In this document: positions 23,418 to 33,530 of the stretch, one piece after another
Layout of the letters: each line of letters begins with the position of its first letter
Position numbering within the stretch: the first letter of the stretch is position 1
Assembly: GCA_940337035.1 (NCBI GenBank)
Contig: CALNHX010003531.1
Span: 83,691-147,690 of the forward strand
DNA: 64,000 bases
Source of the DNA: Agriotes lineatus
Taxonomy: Eukaryota; Arthropoda; Insecta; Coleoptera; Elateridae
Direction of reading: 5' to 3'
The notes under the pieces: model-generated
Databases searched by the model: none
Told to the model about the DNA's origin: nothing
The model's input: the letters and a program-made list of their open reading frames with translations, nothing else
Made by a program: the position numbers and the translations under genes

Positions 23418-24308
23418 ATGACAAGCAAACATGTGAACGAAAGGCGAATACGGAAAATACTGGAATATGTCTGCAGAAAAGAGGAAATAACAATCATAAT
23501 GAGCAAACGTCAGAGCTGGTCACGCGATATAAGAACTAGAGGAGAAGATGAAAACAACATGATTGAGGCCGGTAAAAAGAAGCACAGAAACGAGGAAACC
23601 ATTGTTGTGAAATCAGCTACAGGGGCCACATACGCGGATATTATCAACATGAAGAGTAATGTGGAGGTTGGAAGTGTAACGATAGGCAGGATAAACAAGA
23701 TAGACGACCACTGCGTAGAATTCAAAGTAAAAGGAAAAGAAGAAAAGGACAGGCAGGCTTTCAGAAAAGCACTCACTGAGAAAATGAAGAATATGGCCGA
23801 CGTGGATCTAAAACAAAAAATACGGACGGTGATGATACTGGACATAGACGAAACAACAGATAAATCTGACGTACTAACAGTACTTACTAAAGAGCTCAAC
23901 AGAAATGAGAGTCTGCACGCCGGAGAGCAACTAAGGCTTGGAGAAAAAGCTAACAAAAATGGAGTAAAGTACGCGTTCCTAAGCATACGGGAAAACGTGG
24001 CTAAGCAGCTGCTCGATAAAAGAGTAATTGGAGAAGGATGGCATAGGTGGAGGGTTAGAGAAGTAATTACTCCAACCAAATGCTACAAATGCCGCAGTGT
24101 CGGACACGCAGCAAGAGACTGCAAATTAAAAGAAGAGGGATGCCATGGTTGCGGAGAAACTGACCACCAAATTAAGGAATGCAGGAACGAAAAACTATGT
24201 TATTTATGTAAAGTTCCTGGGCATAGAGCAGAAACCATGAGGTGCCCCGTTTATAAAGCAATGGTACAGGAGCTGAGGTTGAAGGGTGCGACTCCCAACC
24301 TAAAATAA
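23418..24308 (+). CDS. ORF1 (Gag-like nucleic-acid-binding protein) of the R1-clade element
   Basis: In this clade ORF1 protein binds element RNA and forms the ribonucleoprotein that carries it to the target. From the first in-frame ATG (23418) it is 296 residues; a second ATG at 23499 is also possible. The N-terminal half is charged and lysine-rich. The C-terminus holds three CCHC knuckles at about residues 222-235 (CYKCRSVGHAARDC), 242-255 (CHGCGETDHQIKEC) and 261-276 (CX2CX4HX6C). The frame is uninterrupted. The TAA stop overlaps the ATG of ORF2 as TAATG. The reading frame extends upstream to 23250 without an ATG. Confidence 0.85.
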   Translation: MTSKHVNERRIRKILEYVCRKEEITIIMSKRQSWSRDIRTRGEDENNMIEAGKKKHRNEETIVVKSATGATYADIINMKSNVEVGSVTIGRINKIDDHCVEFKVKGKEEKDRQAFRKALTEKMKNMADVDLKQKIRTVMILDIDETTDKSDVLTVLTKELNRNESLHAGEQLRLGEKANKNGVKYAFLSIRENVAKQLLDKRVIGEGWHRWRVREVITPTKCYKCRSVGHAARDCKLKEEGCHGCGETDHQIKECRNEKLCYLCKVPGHRAETMRCPVYKAMVQELRLKGATPNLK

Positions 24309-24310
24309 TG
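24306..24310 (+). promoter_or_regulatory. TAATG stop-start junction between ORF1 and ORF2
   Basis: ORF1 TAA (24306-24308) shares its last A with the ORF2 ATG (24308-24310). In SART1, an R1-clade element, UAAUG supports ORF2 translation by termination-reinitiation; the same mechanism is inferred here. Confidence 0.75.
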
Positions 24311-27261
24311 AACATCTTACAAGTCAACTTAAACAGATGTATCGCTGCTCATTATCTCTTAGAGCAGACAGTGCAGGAGCTTAATATCGATATCCTACTG
24401 GTGAGTGAACCCAACGTGAAAAGGGTAAAAACAGCACCTGGATGGCTTACGGATCTACAATCGAACGTGGCAATTAAAATTATAAATCCCGACATACTTA
24501 TACACAAAACAGGAAAAATGATGGATTCTGCTGGGTGGAGGTAGAAGAGTACAGAATATACAGCTGCTACATCTCCCCAAATGTTCCTCTAGCGGATTTC
24601 GTAGTATTCGTTGAATGACTGGAGTGGGACGTAAATGAATCCAATATCAAAAAAGTTGTCACTGGAGATTTCAATGCTAAAGCCAAGAAATGGGGTGCTA
24701 GATATGAAGACAACAGAGGACGAATACTACTGGAATGGGCGCACAGAAACGATCTGAGCGTCATAAACGATGGGTTGACTCCAACATGGAGAAGGGGCAA
24801 CAGCACAGGATTCAACGACATCACCTTCGCTTCAGACCAGATATCCCAGTTGGTGAAAGACTGGAGGGTGTTGGACATAGAAAACCTAAGTGACCATTGC
24901 TACATAACCTTCCATTTATCTAGAAGCGCGATCAAACGTCACGATGGCAGCAATGATAACGGCAGGACCAAGTGGAACCTCCGCAAAATAGACGTAGATG
25001 CATTTCAAAATACGCTGCGTAACTTACCGAGCGAGGAGATGGCAAGTGCGGAAAATCTGGTTAAGGCTATAACTATGGCATGCAATAATTTTATGCCACA
25101 GTGCCGCAGGACAAGAAACGCACGCAAACCGAAATATTGGTGGACAGATCAGATCAGTCAACTAAGGAAAACGTGCATCGCGCAACGTAGAGGCTTAACC
25201 AGAGCAAGGGGAAGAAACACCAGCCCAGAAGTCATTCGACTAATGGAAGAAAGACTGAAGCAGGCCAGAAAGGCACTCAGAATAGAGATTAAGCGGTCTA
25301 AGCACCAAAAATGGAAAGAGCTATGCGACGAAGTAGAGACAGATGTATGGGGGCTAGAGTACAAGCTAGTCACACAACGACTTAACATAGCAACCCCACG
25401 CATCCCCAATGACCTGATAGCGAAAGTAGTCGACGCTTTATTCCCAAAGCATCCAGAAATCAACTGGATACGTGGTGCCGAGGAAGTGGCCCCGGAAAAC
25501 CTATTCACGGAAGAAGAACTGAAAACTGCAGCTGGAAGACTAAAAAACCAAAAAGCACCTGGAGACGATGGTATCGTTGCTGAAATAGTAAAGTTAGCCA
25601 TTAATACGAGACCAAAAGATGTACTGCTGGTCATGAACAGACAGCTAGAGGAGAGAACATTCCCTAAAATATGGAAAGAAGCCCGGCTGGTACTGATAAA
25701 GAAACCGAACAAACCTAAAGACAATCCCAGAAGCTACAGACCGCTGTGTATGCTAAACGTTCTGGGAAAGCTACTAGAGCAATTGCTATTAATGAGGCTG
25801 AAGCAAGAATTAAAAAAGAATGAAGATCTATCTCCAAAACAGTACGGTTTCGTAGAAGGAAAATCTACTGTGAAAGCAGCTATCGAGGTACGGTGCGCCG
25901 CAGAAGCAGAAATGAACAAAACCCGGAACACACGAAAGCTATGCGCATTAGTCACACTTGATGTGAAGAATGCTTTTGGATCGGCACCGTGGCGCGAAAT
26001 TATCAGGGAACTAAAGAGAAGGAAAGTTTCTACCTACCTGGTAAACATCATCCAAAGTTACTTGTGTAATAGATCTATTAGCACAGAAGACGGAAGCACA
26101 TACCCAATGACTGTGGGCGTTCCACAAGGATGCGTACTCGGACCGACTCTGTGGAACATAATATACGACGGTGTCCTGTGGCTGGAGATGCCTGAAGGGG
26201 TGAAAACTATCGCCTATGCTGATGATCTGGCTTTAATTGGAACAGCTAAGGAAGAAGTACTGCTAATGGAAAGCGTAAATACGGCCCTGGAAGACATTAG
26301 CAGCTGGTTTCATAGAAAAGGACTAGAGCTAGCTCCTGAAAAGTCAGAAGCAGTTATGCTCAGCGGGAGAAAACGATACAACCGAGCAGCAACGTTTACA
26401 CTACAGGACACAACCATTGAGCTCAAAGACTCGGTAAAGTACCTTGGTATAGTCTTCGACAAAAACGTGAGCTTTGGTAAGCACATAGACTATGCGGTGG
26501 AGAAAACGAGCAAAACAGTAGCAGCACTGACGAAGATCATGCCCCGAATCGGTGGTGCTGGAGATGGGAAGAGGAGAATGCTTGCGGCAGTGGCGGACTC
26601 AGTTTTTCTCTATGGAGCCCCGGTATGGGGAAAAGCCTTCAAATTTGGTAAATACAGAACCAAGGCTCTATCATTACAACGAAGAATTGCAATAAGAATA
26701 TGCAGGGCGTATAGAACGATCGCCACAGAAACTGCATTGGTCCTTGCAGGGACAATCCCGTGGGACCTTAGGACAAACGAAAGGTGCAGTATGCTAAACA
26801 AGAGCAGGGCAGACAAAAGACGAGTGAGAGAGGAAATCCTGGAAAAGTGGCAAAGGCGGTGGCAGGAGGCTACGACTAGTCAGTGGACACATACAGTACT
26901 ACCTGAAATAAAACCCTGGACTACTCGCGAACACGGGGAGAACGACTACCACCTGACACAGGTACTAACTGGCCATGGGAGTTTCGCAAGTTACCGACAT
27001 TGTATTGGAAAGACAAACAGTGCATCATGTACATACTGCAACAAAGAAGATGACACAGCGCAACACACACTCTTCCAATGTTCACACTGGCATGCAACAA
27101 GAAATGAGATGAACGAAGCACTACAAGATGGACTTACGCCTCAGAACCTGATTGACACAATGGTGTCCAGCGAAGAAAACTGGAAAACTGTACTCAAGTG
27201 CATCAAAACAATAATGATGCAGAAGGAGAAAGATGAAAGAACGAGGGAAGACAGGCAATAG
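24308..27261 (+). pseudogene. ORF2 (endonuclease-reverse transcriptase), frameshifted
   Basis: ORF2 proteins of this clade nick the target with an APE-like endonuclease and prime reverse transcription there. The N-terminus (24308-24544) is endonuclease-like and then hits TAG. The homologous frame resumes shifted, from about 24532, has a TGA at 24616-24618, and is open from 24619 to the stop at 27261. Endonuclease landmarks TGDFNAK and NDITFAS are present. RT landmarks are DVKNAFGSAPW (motif A), GVPQGCVLGP (motif B) and YADD (26215-26226, motif C). A C-terminal zinc motif CX2CX8HX4C starts at 27028. Only the one frameshift and one stop separate it from an open frame, so inactivation appears recent. 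Confidence 0.87.
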
Positions 27262-27451
27262 TAAGACATACGGAGTTGACCATGCCGAAGTAGTATCGCG
27301 AGATGTTTTCAGCATGACTCGACGACAAGAAGGAGGAGTTTTAGTCGGTAGGCGTTTTGGGGCTCTCCCCTTTCCACAAATGAATCCGACACTCCCGGGA
27401 AAATCCCCGGGGTCTTTTGAAGATTTCTCCTCCTTCTCTAATAAAAAAAAG
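27262..27451 (+). other. 3' UTR and A-tail of the R1-clade element
   Basis: GC-rich with self-complementary blocks (CTCCCGGGAAAATCCCCGGG near 27393), ending AATAAAAAAAA. R1-clade 3' UTRs are recognised by their RT to start cDNA synthesis. Confidence 0.6.
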
Positions 27452-27489
27452 GTCTGTATTTGAACATTAACCTTTTTTTACAACTAGAA

Positions 27490-27832
27490 TCAGTGTTAAA
27501 TCTTACCTAGTCCAAACCAAAGACAAAGTGGATGTACTTGATCAGTCGGGAATTTACAGACTCAATTGTGGAGACTGCAAAGCCTCTTATATTGGTCACA
27601 CTGGTCGAATATATAAAATTAGGTTTTCTGAACACTTAAATGGCATAAAAAAATATTTCATATTCTAAATCTGCTTTTGCTGATCATATTTTAGATTCAG
27701 GGCACTCTTTTGCTTCCAATGTCAATTCTAAAATATTACAGACTTTTAATAAAGGAAACCAAAGAGTTTCACAATAACTATATCAATAACACTCAGTCGT
27801 CCCTTAACGAAGTTCTGAATTTAAATAAATAG
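27490..27832 (+). pseudogene. Penelope-like element: GIY-YIG endonuclease fragment
   Basis: The plus strand reads a GIY-YIG nuclease start: SGIYRLNCGDC, then SYIGHTGRIYKIRFSEHL. A frame change follows near 27650, then SAFADHILDSGHSF. The order GIYxLxCxxC...YIGxTGR...R...EH...FAxHxxxxGH is that of the C-terminal endonuclease of Penelope-like retroelements. The upstream RT is missing: the fragment starts right after the R1-clade A-tail. It ends before the LTR element at 27885. It is a dead remnant with at least one frameshift. Confidence 0.75.
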
Positions 27833-27884
27833 TACATTGTGTATCTAAAAATACACATACTATTTTTCCGTCGATCGATACGAG

Positions 27885-29430
27885 TGTAATATCCTGTCTT
27901 TCTACGTTAATTCTTTAACTTTGAACTATGATTGATTACCAATGTTATTAAACTTTTTACTCTCGGATAGCCACAGATGCCAGGGTTCAGTCTGGTTAAC
28001 TCAAATATACAATCAAGTACACATCAAACAAAGCGATTTATTTTGTATACCTATTTACATTTTAAAACAATAACTAAAATATTCTATGTATTTTCGAATA
28101 AACGATTTGAATTTCAATGTATCACGGGCAGGCTGACGCCTACTGGGTTAGGCAAGCCACGATGTTTTCTCCGGTCGTATCTTCTCGGCTACCGGACGAA
28201 AGCAGTTCGTAGTTAGGAGAGCGTCCTCTACTCGGCTAAACTGGAAACAGAAATTAGGTTAAGTTGTTTATTTTTATCGGGGGCATGAAATAAAGTTAGA
28301 TTTGCCCTTATTTCGGGGTGTTGAGAATGAATTTGACGTGAGACGTAACCTCGTTACGTCAAAGCTATCCTGCAGTGCCCGTGAAACCTCGTGTAATGCA
28401 AAACCTTTTATGATAAGTGAAAAGGCGGTGGAACTACATATCGTGTGTCAGCTAATAACTTTTAAGCCAAATTTGTGTTTAAAGCTGTTACTGAAATTCC
28501 AGGGGTGCCTAAGTGATAACTAGGGGTTTTCTAATTACGTTATTCAAGGTGACTAAACCCTCCTTTAAGCTACCTGAATTACTTTTAGCTTTAAGCTAAC
28601 CTCACACAATTTTTGGTTTAGATTATGTACTATGAATTGCGGCACTGCAGAAAGCACGGGAAATCTTCAGGACAAGATCCCTCTGGGTAAGTGAAGCTTT
28701 GAATTTTTACGAGTACGTTAATTCCGGGAGTTTCGTTGCGGGCTCTTAACCTCGCAATTCTTGTTCAAGCTTATGCGCGGACCTGGAGGGCCACGTTTTT
28801 AAAATGCTTTCTGAATGAATTACGTGAACGTTGTCGGGGAACGGTTTCGAGGAGGTCTAAGACTCTTATCAGGCGTATATGTACAACGAACCACGTACGA
28901 GTTCTAGACCACACCGGTTTCGAGGAGTAAACGTATATAAATTCCAGACAGGCATATATAAACAATGATCCACATCTGAATTTTAAATAAGATAACTCCC
29001 GAATAGGCTCGACGGAGATCAATAGGCACTGAAAATCAATGGGCCACTTTGATCTTTCGGGGATTTCTGGGAACGATTGGTTCTGGGACTAAAAGTCAAA
29101 AGGTTCTTCGGACGGGACTCGGATTTGGGCCCTCAGGGGGGGACCCCAGGCAGGAAGCTGGTTCGGCTCGCTGGATGCAAGTCAAGTCCTTCTAAGAACG
29201 TACGATACCTCTTATTTATACATTACCGTACGCCGTAATTTGTGCATGATTTTAGGCAGGGATGCGCTGGAAGACGACGGCGCCGGCGGCTCGTAATTTC
29301 TGCGCACCTCGATTGTTTCTTCGTGCCTCGGCGATGTTTTCGGACAATTTGTGACGAAGTTTTGGCGGCGGTCAAATTCGAACGTATTCCAATACGTAAA
29401 TATACGATTTCGGCCGGCGCTAACGTCACA
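27885..29430 (-). repeat. 3' LTR (sense) of the non-autonomous element
   Basis: In the sense direction it starts TGTGACGTTAGCGCC at 29430 and ends GGATATTACA at 27885. TATAAATA is at 29213-29220 and AATAAA at 28037-28042. Small ORFs within it (27977-28216, 28302-28523 and others) recur identically in the other LTR and are not genes. Confidence 0.93.
29213..29220 (-). promoter_or_regulatory. TATA box in the 3' LTR
   Basis: TATAAATA on the minus strand, about 210 bp inside the LTR. Its twin in the 5' LTR is at 32437-32444. Confidence 0.65.
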
Positions 29431-29443
29431 CAAGCCCCTTCCT
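29431..29443 (-). promoter_or_regulatory. Polypurine tract
   Basis: The minus strand reads AGGAAGGGGCTTG immediately before the 3' LTR, where plus-strand DNA priming is expected in LTR elements. Confidence 0.6.
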
Positions 29444-31090
29444 ATGGAGGGAACAGCCGGTGGGTGGACGCCCTCTTCATGGAAGTACCCCTTTCGGCTT
29501 GGAAAACACCTGGGGATCCTGGAATTCTCGGCACACAACTCGGACAACATACATTCTAGGGAACGCGGAAGTTATGGAAGTAACCGGCGTTTCTTCTGGC
29601 AGTGATAACTAGGTGAGTATACTTTTGTAATACTTTTAACTGGGGGGAGATATAAGAATCGCGGTTTCGACCTATACTCCTTTCAGGACTTCTCGGCAAA
29701 AAAACAAGTTCGGAAAGCTAGGACAGGCAACTGCTAATATGCAAGGGAAACTTACTTGCAGTTTCTGGTCAACAGGCGGTTGTTGTGGCATTAATTACCA
29801 CCTGGATCTTCACTGGATTCAATTTCACAGGGAACATTCAGGAAAAATTTTAGTTGTACTCCGGTACGGGTTGCATACAATTCCATAGGTTCATGCTCTA
29901 CAAATGCACGTTTTCTTATAGGCACCAAGGCGAAAGCGTGATCATTCTCAGGAGACATTCAACAACATGCATGCAATTAATAATACTGGCGGGTACAACG
30001 GGCATGGACAGGACTGGTAATTTTTTTGAATTTTCTGGATAAGCGGAATGAAATTTCATGTACTGCAATCAACCACGTGAAAGCAGTTTCAGGCTAGATG
30101 AGACTAAATATTCGCGGTATCGAATCATTTGTCTTTTCGTACATTCATTCTCCGGGCTCATAAAATTCTACGGGGTGCATTCTAGAAGAAATGCTACTTA
30201 CTGATGCTGAGCTCGCGGTATCGACTCGCATTCATTCAGGTTTTGTTCAATCGCGGGAAAGTATTTAGGTTACGGGATTAACCGACTTTCTCACAATATT
30301 TGAACTTTAACTGGAAGAAATTAGTAGAGGTTGCGGAGACCAACTTACAATTTCATGGACATTTTGTATGTTTACAGGTTACCTCGGTTCTGTGAAGATG
30401 GCTTCGACTTTGAAGATCTTGCACTGGACGTGATTTACCTGGAGGATTCGTGTTTCCAAAGACTTCTCGCGAGGGAGGTTGTGCTGCAGGATAGCACGAT
30501 GCTCCACGTCTCTTGTAGCTGGCTGTACTTCTCAGGGTGAAGCTGTATACCAGGAGACGTCTCGGGAGGAAGTTTTTATGGAGGGAACTTACGAACACGG
30601 GGATGATCTGGACTCCAAAACTTAGTACTGTGCTCAAATCTGATTTCTGGACTTCAGCTGGTTCTTTTGTACTTTCTGGAATATCTGGCGCCACTTGGAG
30701 GTGACCTAGTTGCGTAGATGCCCTGGCCTTCGACTGTCGGAATCTTCTAACGGCCTGGACTTCAAACAGGAGCTCTCTATGGACTGGATTTCCTCTTTTC
30801 CGCACTTGGAATCAACATTCCTCTGGAGGTTTCTAATTTTCTGGTGTTGGACAAGCTGGTGGCCTCTATGGGGCCGTTTTCCAACATTTCTGCAGGTAGT
30901 CACAGGCGGTTCTGGCGGCGGTAACATCTGGTTCTGGTACATGTCTGTGGTCGCGGTTTGTACAACATTTAAAATAATTAATTATACTTTAACTGATAAC
31001 TAATTATTTTTCAGGTAAAACTGCTCGAGCGCCACTTGGATTGCGTGCTGGTGAAGCCGATGAATTACTTGACTATATACTTGAGTTTAT
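29444..31090 (-). other. Interior of the non-autonomous LTR element
   Basis: Two overlapping minus-strand frames begin about 150 nt after the primer-binding site: 30706-30942 (78 residues, Pro/Gln/Arg-rich start) and 30353-30805 (150 residues, basic). They overlap by 100 nt in different frames. Neither has a zinc knuckle, capsid-like or catalytic motif I recognise; they could be a decayed gag start or chance. 29444-30350 has no usable frame in the sense direction. Confidence 0.5.
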
Positions 31091-31108
31091 GTCCCTGCTC
31101 GGGCGCCA
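31091..31108 (-). promoter_or_regulatory. Primer-binding site, tRNA-Lys type
   Basis: The minus strand reads TGGCGCCCGAGCAGGGAC, directly abutting the LTR end. It differs at one position from the tRNA-Lys3 primer-binding site known from lentiviruses (A to G at position 11). This fixes the orientation of the whole family. Confidence 0.88.
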
Positions 31109-32654
31109 TGTAATATCCTGTCTTTCTACGTTAATTCTTTAACTTTGAACTATGATTGATTACCAATGTTATTAAACTTTTTACTCTCGGATAGCCACAG
31201 ATGCCAGGGTTCAGTCTGGTTAACTCAAATATACAATCAAGTACACATCAAACAAAGCGATTTATTTTGTATACCTATTTACATTTTAAAACAATAACTA
31301 AAATATTCTATGTATTTTCGAATAAACGATTTGAATTTCAATGTATCACGGGCAGGCTGACGCCTACTGGGTTAGGCAAGCCACGATGTTTTCTCCGGTC
31401 GTATCTTCTCGGCTACCGGACGAAAGCAGTTCGTAGTTAGGAGAGCGTCCTCTACTCGGCTAAACTGGAAACAGAAATTAGGTTAAGTTGTTTATTTTTA
31501 TCGGGGGCATGAAATAAAGTTAGATTTGCCCTTATTTCGGGGTGTTGAGAATGAATTTGACGTGAGACGTAACCTCGTTACGTCAAAGCTATCCTGCAGT
31601 GCCCGTGAAACCTCGTGTAATGCAAAACCTTTTATGATAAGTGAAAAGGCGGTGGAACTACATATCGTGTGTCAGCTAATAACTTTTAAGCCAAATTTGT
31701 GTTTAAAGCTGTTACTGAAATTCCAGGGGTGCCTAAGTGATAACTAGGGGTTTTCTAATTACGTTATTCAAGGTGACTAAACCCTCCTTTAAGCTACCTG
31801 AATTACTTTTAGCTTTAAGCTAACCTCACACAATTTTTGGTTTAGATTATGTACTATGAATTGCGGCACTGCAGAAAGCACGGGAAATCTTCAGGACAAG
31901 ATCCCTCTGGGTAAGTGAAGCTTTGAATTTTTACGAGTACGTTAATTCCGGGAGTTTCGTTGCGGGCTCTTAACCTCGCAATTCTTGTTCAAGCTTATGC
32001 GCGGACCTGGAGGGCCACGTTTTTAAAATGCTTTCTGAATGAATTACGTGAACGTTGTCGGGGAACGGTTTCGAGGAGGTCTAAGACTCTTATCAGGCGT
32101 ATATGTACAACGAACCACGTACGAGTTCTAGACCACACCGGTTTCGAGGAGTAAACGTATATAAATTCCAGACAGGCATATATAAACAATGATCCACATC
32201 TGAATTTTAAATAAGATAACTCCCGAATAGGCTCGACGGAGATCAATAGGCACTGAAAATCAATGGGCCACTTTGATCTTTCGGGGATTTCTGGGAACGA
32301 TTGGTTCTGGGACTAAAAGTCAAAAGGTTCTTCGGACGGGACTCGGATTTGGGCCCTCAGGGGGGGACCCCAGGCAGGAAGCTGGTTCGGCTCGCTGGAT
32401 GCAAGTCAAGTCCTTCTAAGAACGTACGATACCTCTTATTTATACATTACCGTACGCCGTAATTTGTGCATGATTTTAGGCAGGGATGCGCTGGAAGACG
32501 ACGGCGCCGGCGGCTCGTAATTTCTGCGCACCTCGATTGTTTCTTCGTGCCTCGGCGATGTTTTCGGACAATTTGTGACGAAGTTTTGGCGGCGGTCAAA
32601 TTCGAACGTATTCCAATACGTAAAAATACGATTTCGGCCGGCGCTAACGTCACA
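31109..32654 (-). repeat. 5' LTR (sense) of the non-autonomous element
   Basis: Offset from its partner by exactly 3224 bp; only 32625 differs (A against T at 29401). TATAAATA is at 32437-32444 and AATAAA at 31261-31266. Confidence 0.93.
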
Positions 32655-32658
32655 CGAG

Positions 32659-33371
32659 TAATTAAAAAAAATAGGATATAGTACTCGAATATTCCCTGCC
32701 TAGGACGGGATAGTATTCCTGTACGGTTTTATTGTAAATTACCTAGCAACGGCTGATGTAATGGAATGTTTGACTTTGCTTAACAAAATTGTATCAATAA
32801 TGTATCAATTCCAGTACGATTGGCGGAAAAATTATTGATTTCTCATGTAATTCAGTTTGTCATTCCTTATTACAATTGTCCCTCGTATTATTTCAGTTAT
32901 TGGCGCTCTCCAAATCCTTACAGTTTCCTACGTTACCGACTCGACCTGTCTGGGGGTTTTGTTCATTTCCGTCAGTTAGTCTGTCATTTGGTGCCTCACG
33001 ACATGCAGTTCTTTATGTTTTAATATTTAATGTAATTCTTTTCCCGTAAGTGTATACTTAACTTCTTGATTACTGTTAAATTGTTCTACATTTTAGTTTA
33101 TACTAAAGCTAGGAGTAACCGTTTTCAACGTGTTAGGCAGAGAGGCCTAAATAGCATTGCAAATTTCTTAACCTTTTGAAGGTCTAACCTACAACTTCAC
33201 CTGGTGAATTGCCTTTATCTTACATTCATTATAGCTAGATTATACATGTGCAGGGTTTAGGTGTTAAAGAAAAGTGGTCTTGCCACTATTCTGAACCTTG
33301 CAATGAGTTTGACTGAAATCTTTTTTATACTGTTATATATTTTGTTTTGTATTTGTTTCAATCAATAAAGT
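32659..33371 (+). other. Probable 3' tail of a non-LTR element
   Basis: AT-rich sequence without a long frame, ending in TCAATCAATAAAGTCAC and then a trinucleotide array. An AATAAA followed by a simple repeat is how some non-LTR elements end. No RT sequence is visible upstream. Confidence 0.35.
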
Positions 33372-33373
33372 CA

Positions 33374-33396
33374 CTATTATTATTATTATTATTATT
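33374..33396. repeat. (TAT)n/(ATT)n microsatellite
   Basis: Seven to eight perfect trinucleotide units directly after AATAAAGTCAC. Confidence 0.9.
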
Positions 33397-33439
33397 TCTT
33401 AAACTATGTATACTAATCATTACCTAAGGTTCGTTTTAC

Positions 33440-33530
33440 TACTTAATTCATGTTAGTTGCCTGAAGATGACCTGTCGTCGAAATATGTCGCAACTGTATT
33501 TCTAACTTCTTTTTGAAAGTATATATTTTA
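33440..33530 (+). other. Possible Penelope-like non-coding block
   Basis: CCTGAAGATGACC followed by GTCGAAATATGTCG resembles the CTGAAGATG...GAAACG block found in the terminal repeats of Penelope-like elements. With a GIY-YIG fragment at 27.5 kb this could be the far side of the same element, split by the LTR insertion. The motif match is short. Confidence 0.3.

Larger units (their letters stand above)
22861..27451 (+). mobile_element. R1-clade non-LTR retrotransposon, near full length
   Basis: The order is a GC-richer 5' leader (from about 22861), ORF1 with three zinc knuckles, ORF2 with endonuclease and RT, a GC-rich 3' UTR, and a short A-run (AATAAAAAAAA, ending near 27451). The TAATG overlap between the ORFs, the APE-type endonuclease, the RT and a C-terminal CCHC motif are the hallmarks of the R1 clade (R1, TRAS, SART relatives). 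The 5' boundary is uncertain and no target duplication was identified. ORF2 carries two lesions, so this copy is probably immobile. Confidence 0.85.
27885..32654 (-). mobile_element. Complete non-autonomous LTR retrotransposon, 4770 bp
   Basis: Two 1546-bp LTRs (27885-29430 and 31109-32654) flank a 1678-bp interior. A perfect 4-bp duplication, CGAG, brackets the element (27881-27884 and 32655-32658). Orientation is minus: an 18-nt primer-binding site abuts the right-hand (5') LTR, and a purine tract precedes the left-hand (3') LTR. Comparing the LTRs I find a single difference (T at 29401, A at 32625), so insertion was very recent unless gene conversion homogenised them. The interior encodes no protease, RT, RNase H or integrase, so enzymes must come from a relative. 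It is the only complete member of the family of the three solo LTRs at 5.3-16.4 kb. Confidence 0.92.

Noticed and set aside
23510..24079. Minus-strand ORF of 189 residues
   Set aside because: It lies wholly antisense to ORF1 of the R1-clade element; Ser/Leu-rich composition is the shadow of the Lys/Glu-rich sense strand.
25158..25724. Minus-strand ORF of 188 residues
   Set aside because: Antisense shadow of the R1-clade ORF2, which has clear RT motifs.
27977..28216. ORF repeated identically at 31201-31440 (and other paired small ORFs)
   Set aside because: They are inside the two LTRs and are identical because the LTRs are; there is no coding signal.
29431..29460. Primer-binding site after the left LTR (plus-strand orientation of the 27.9-32.7 kb element)
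   Set aside because: No tRNA-like sequence occurs there; the perfect 18-nt site at 31091-31108 on the minus strand shows the element runs the other way.
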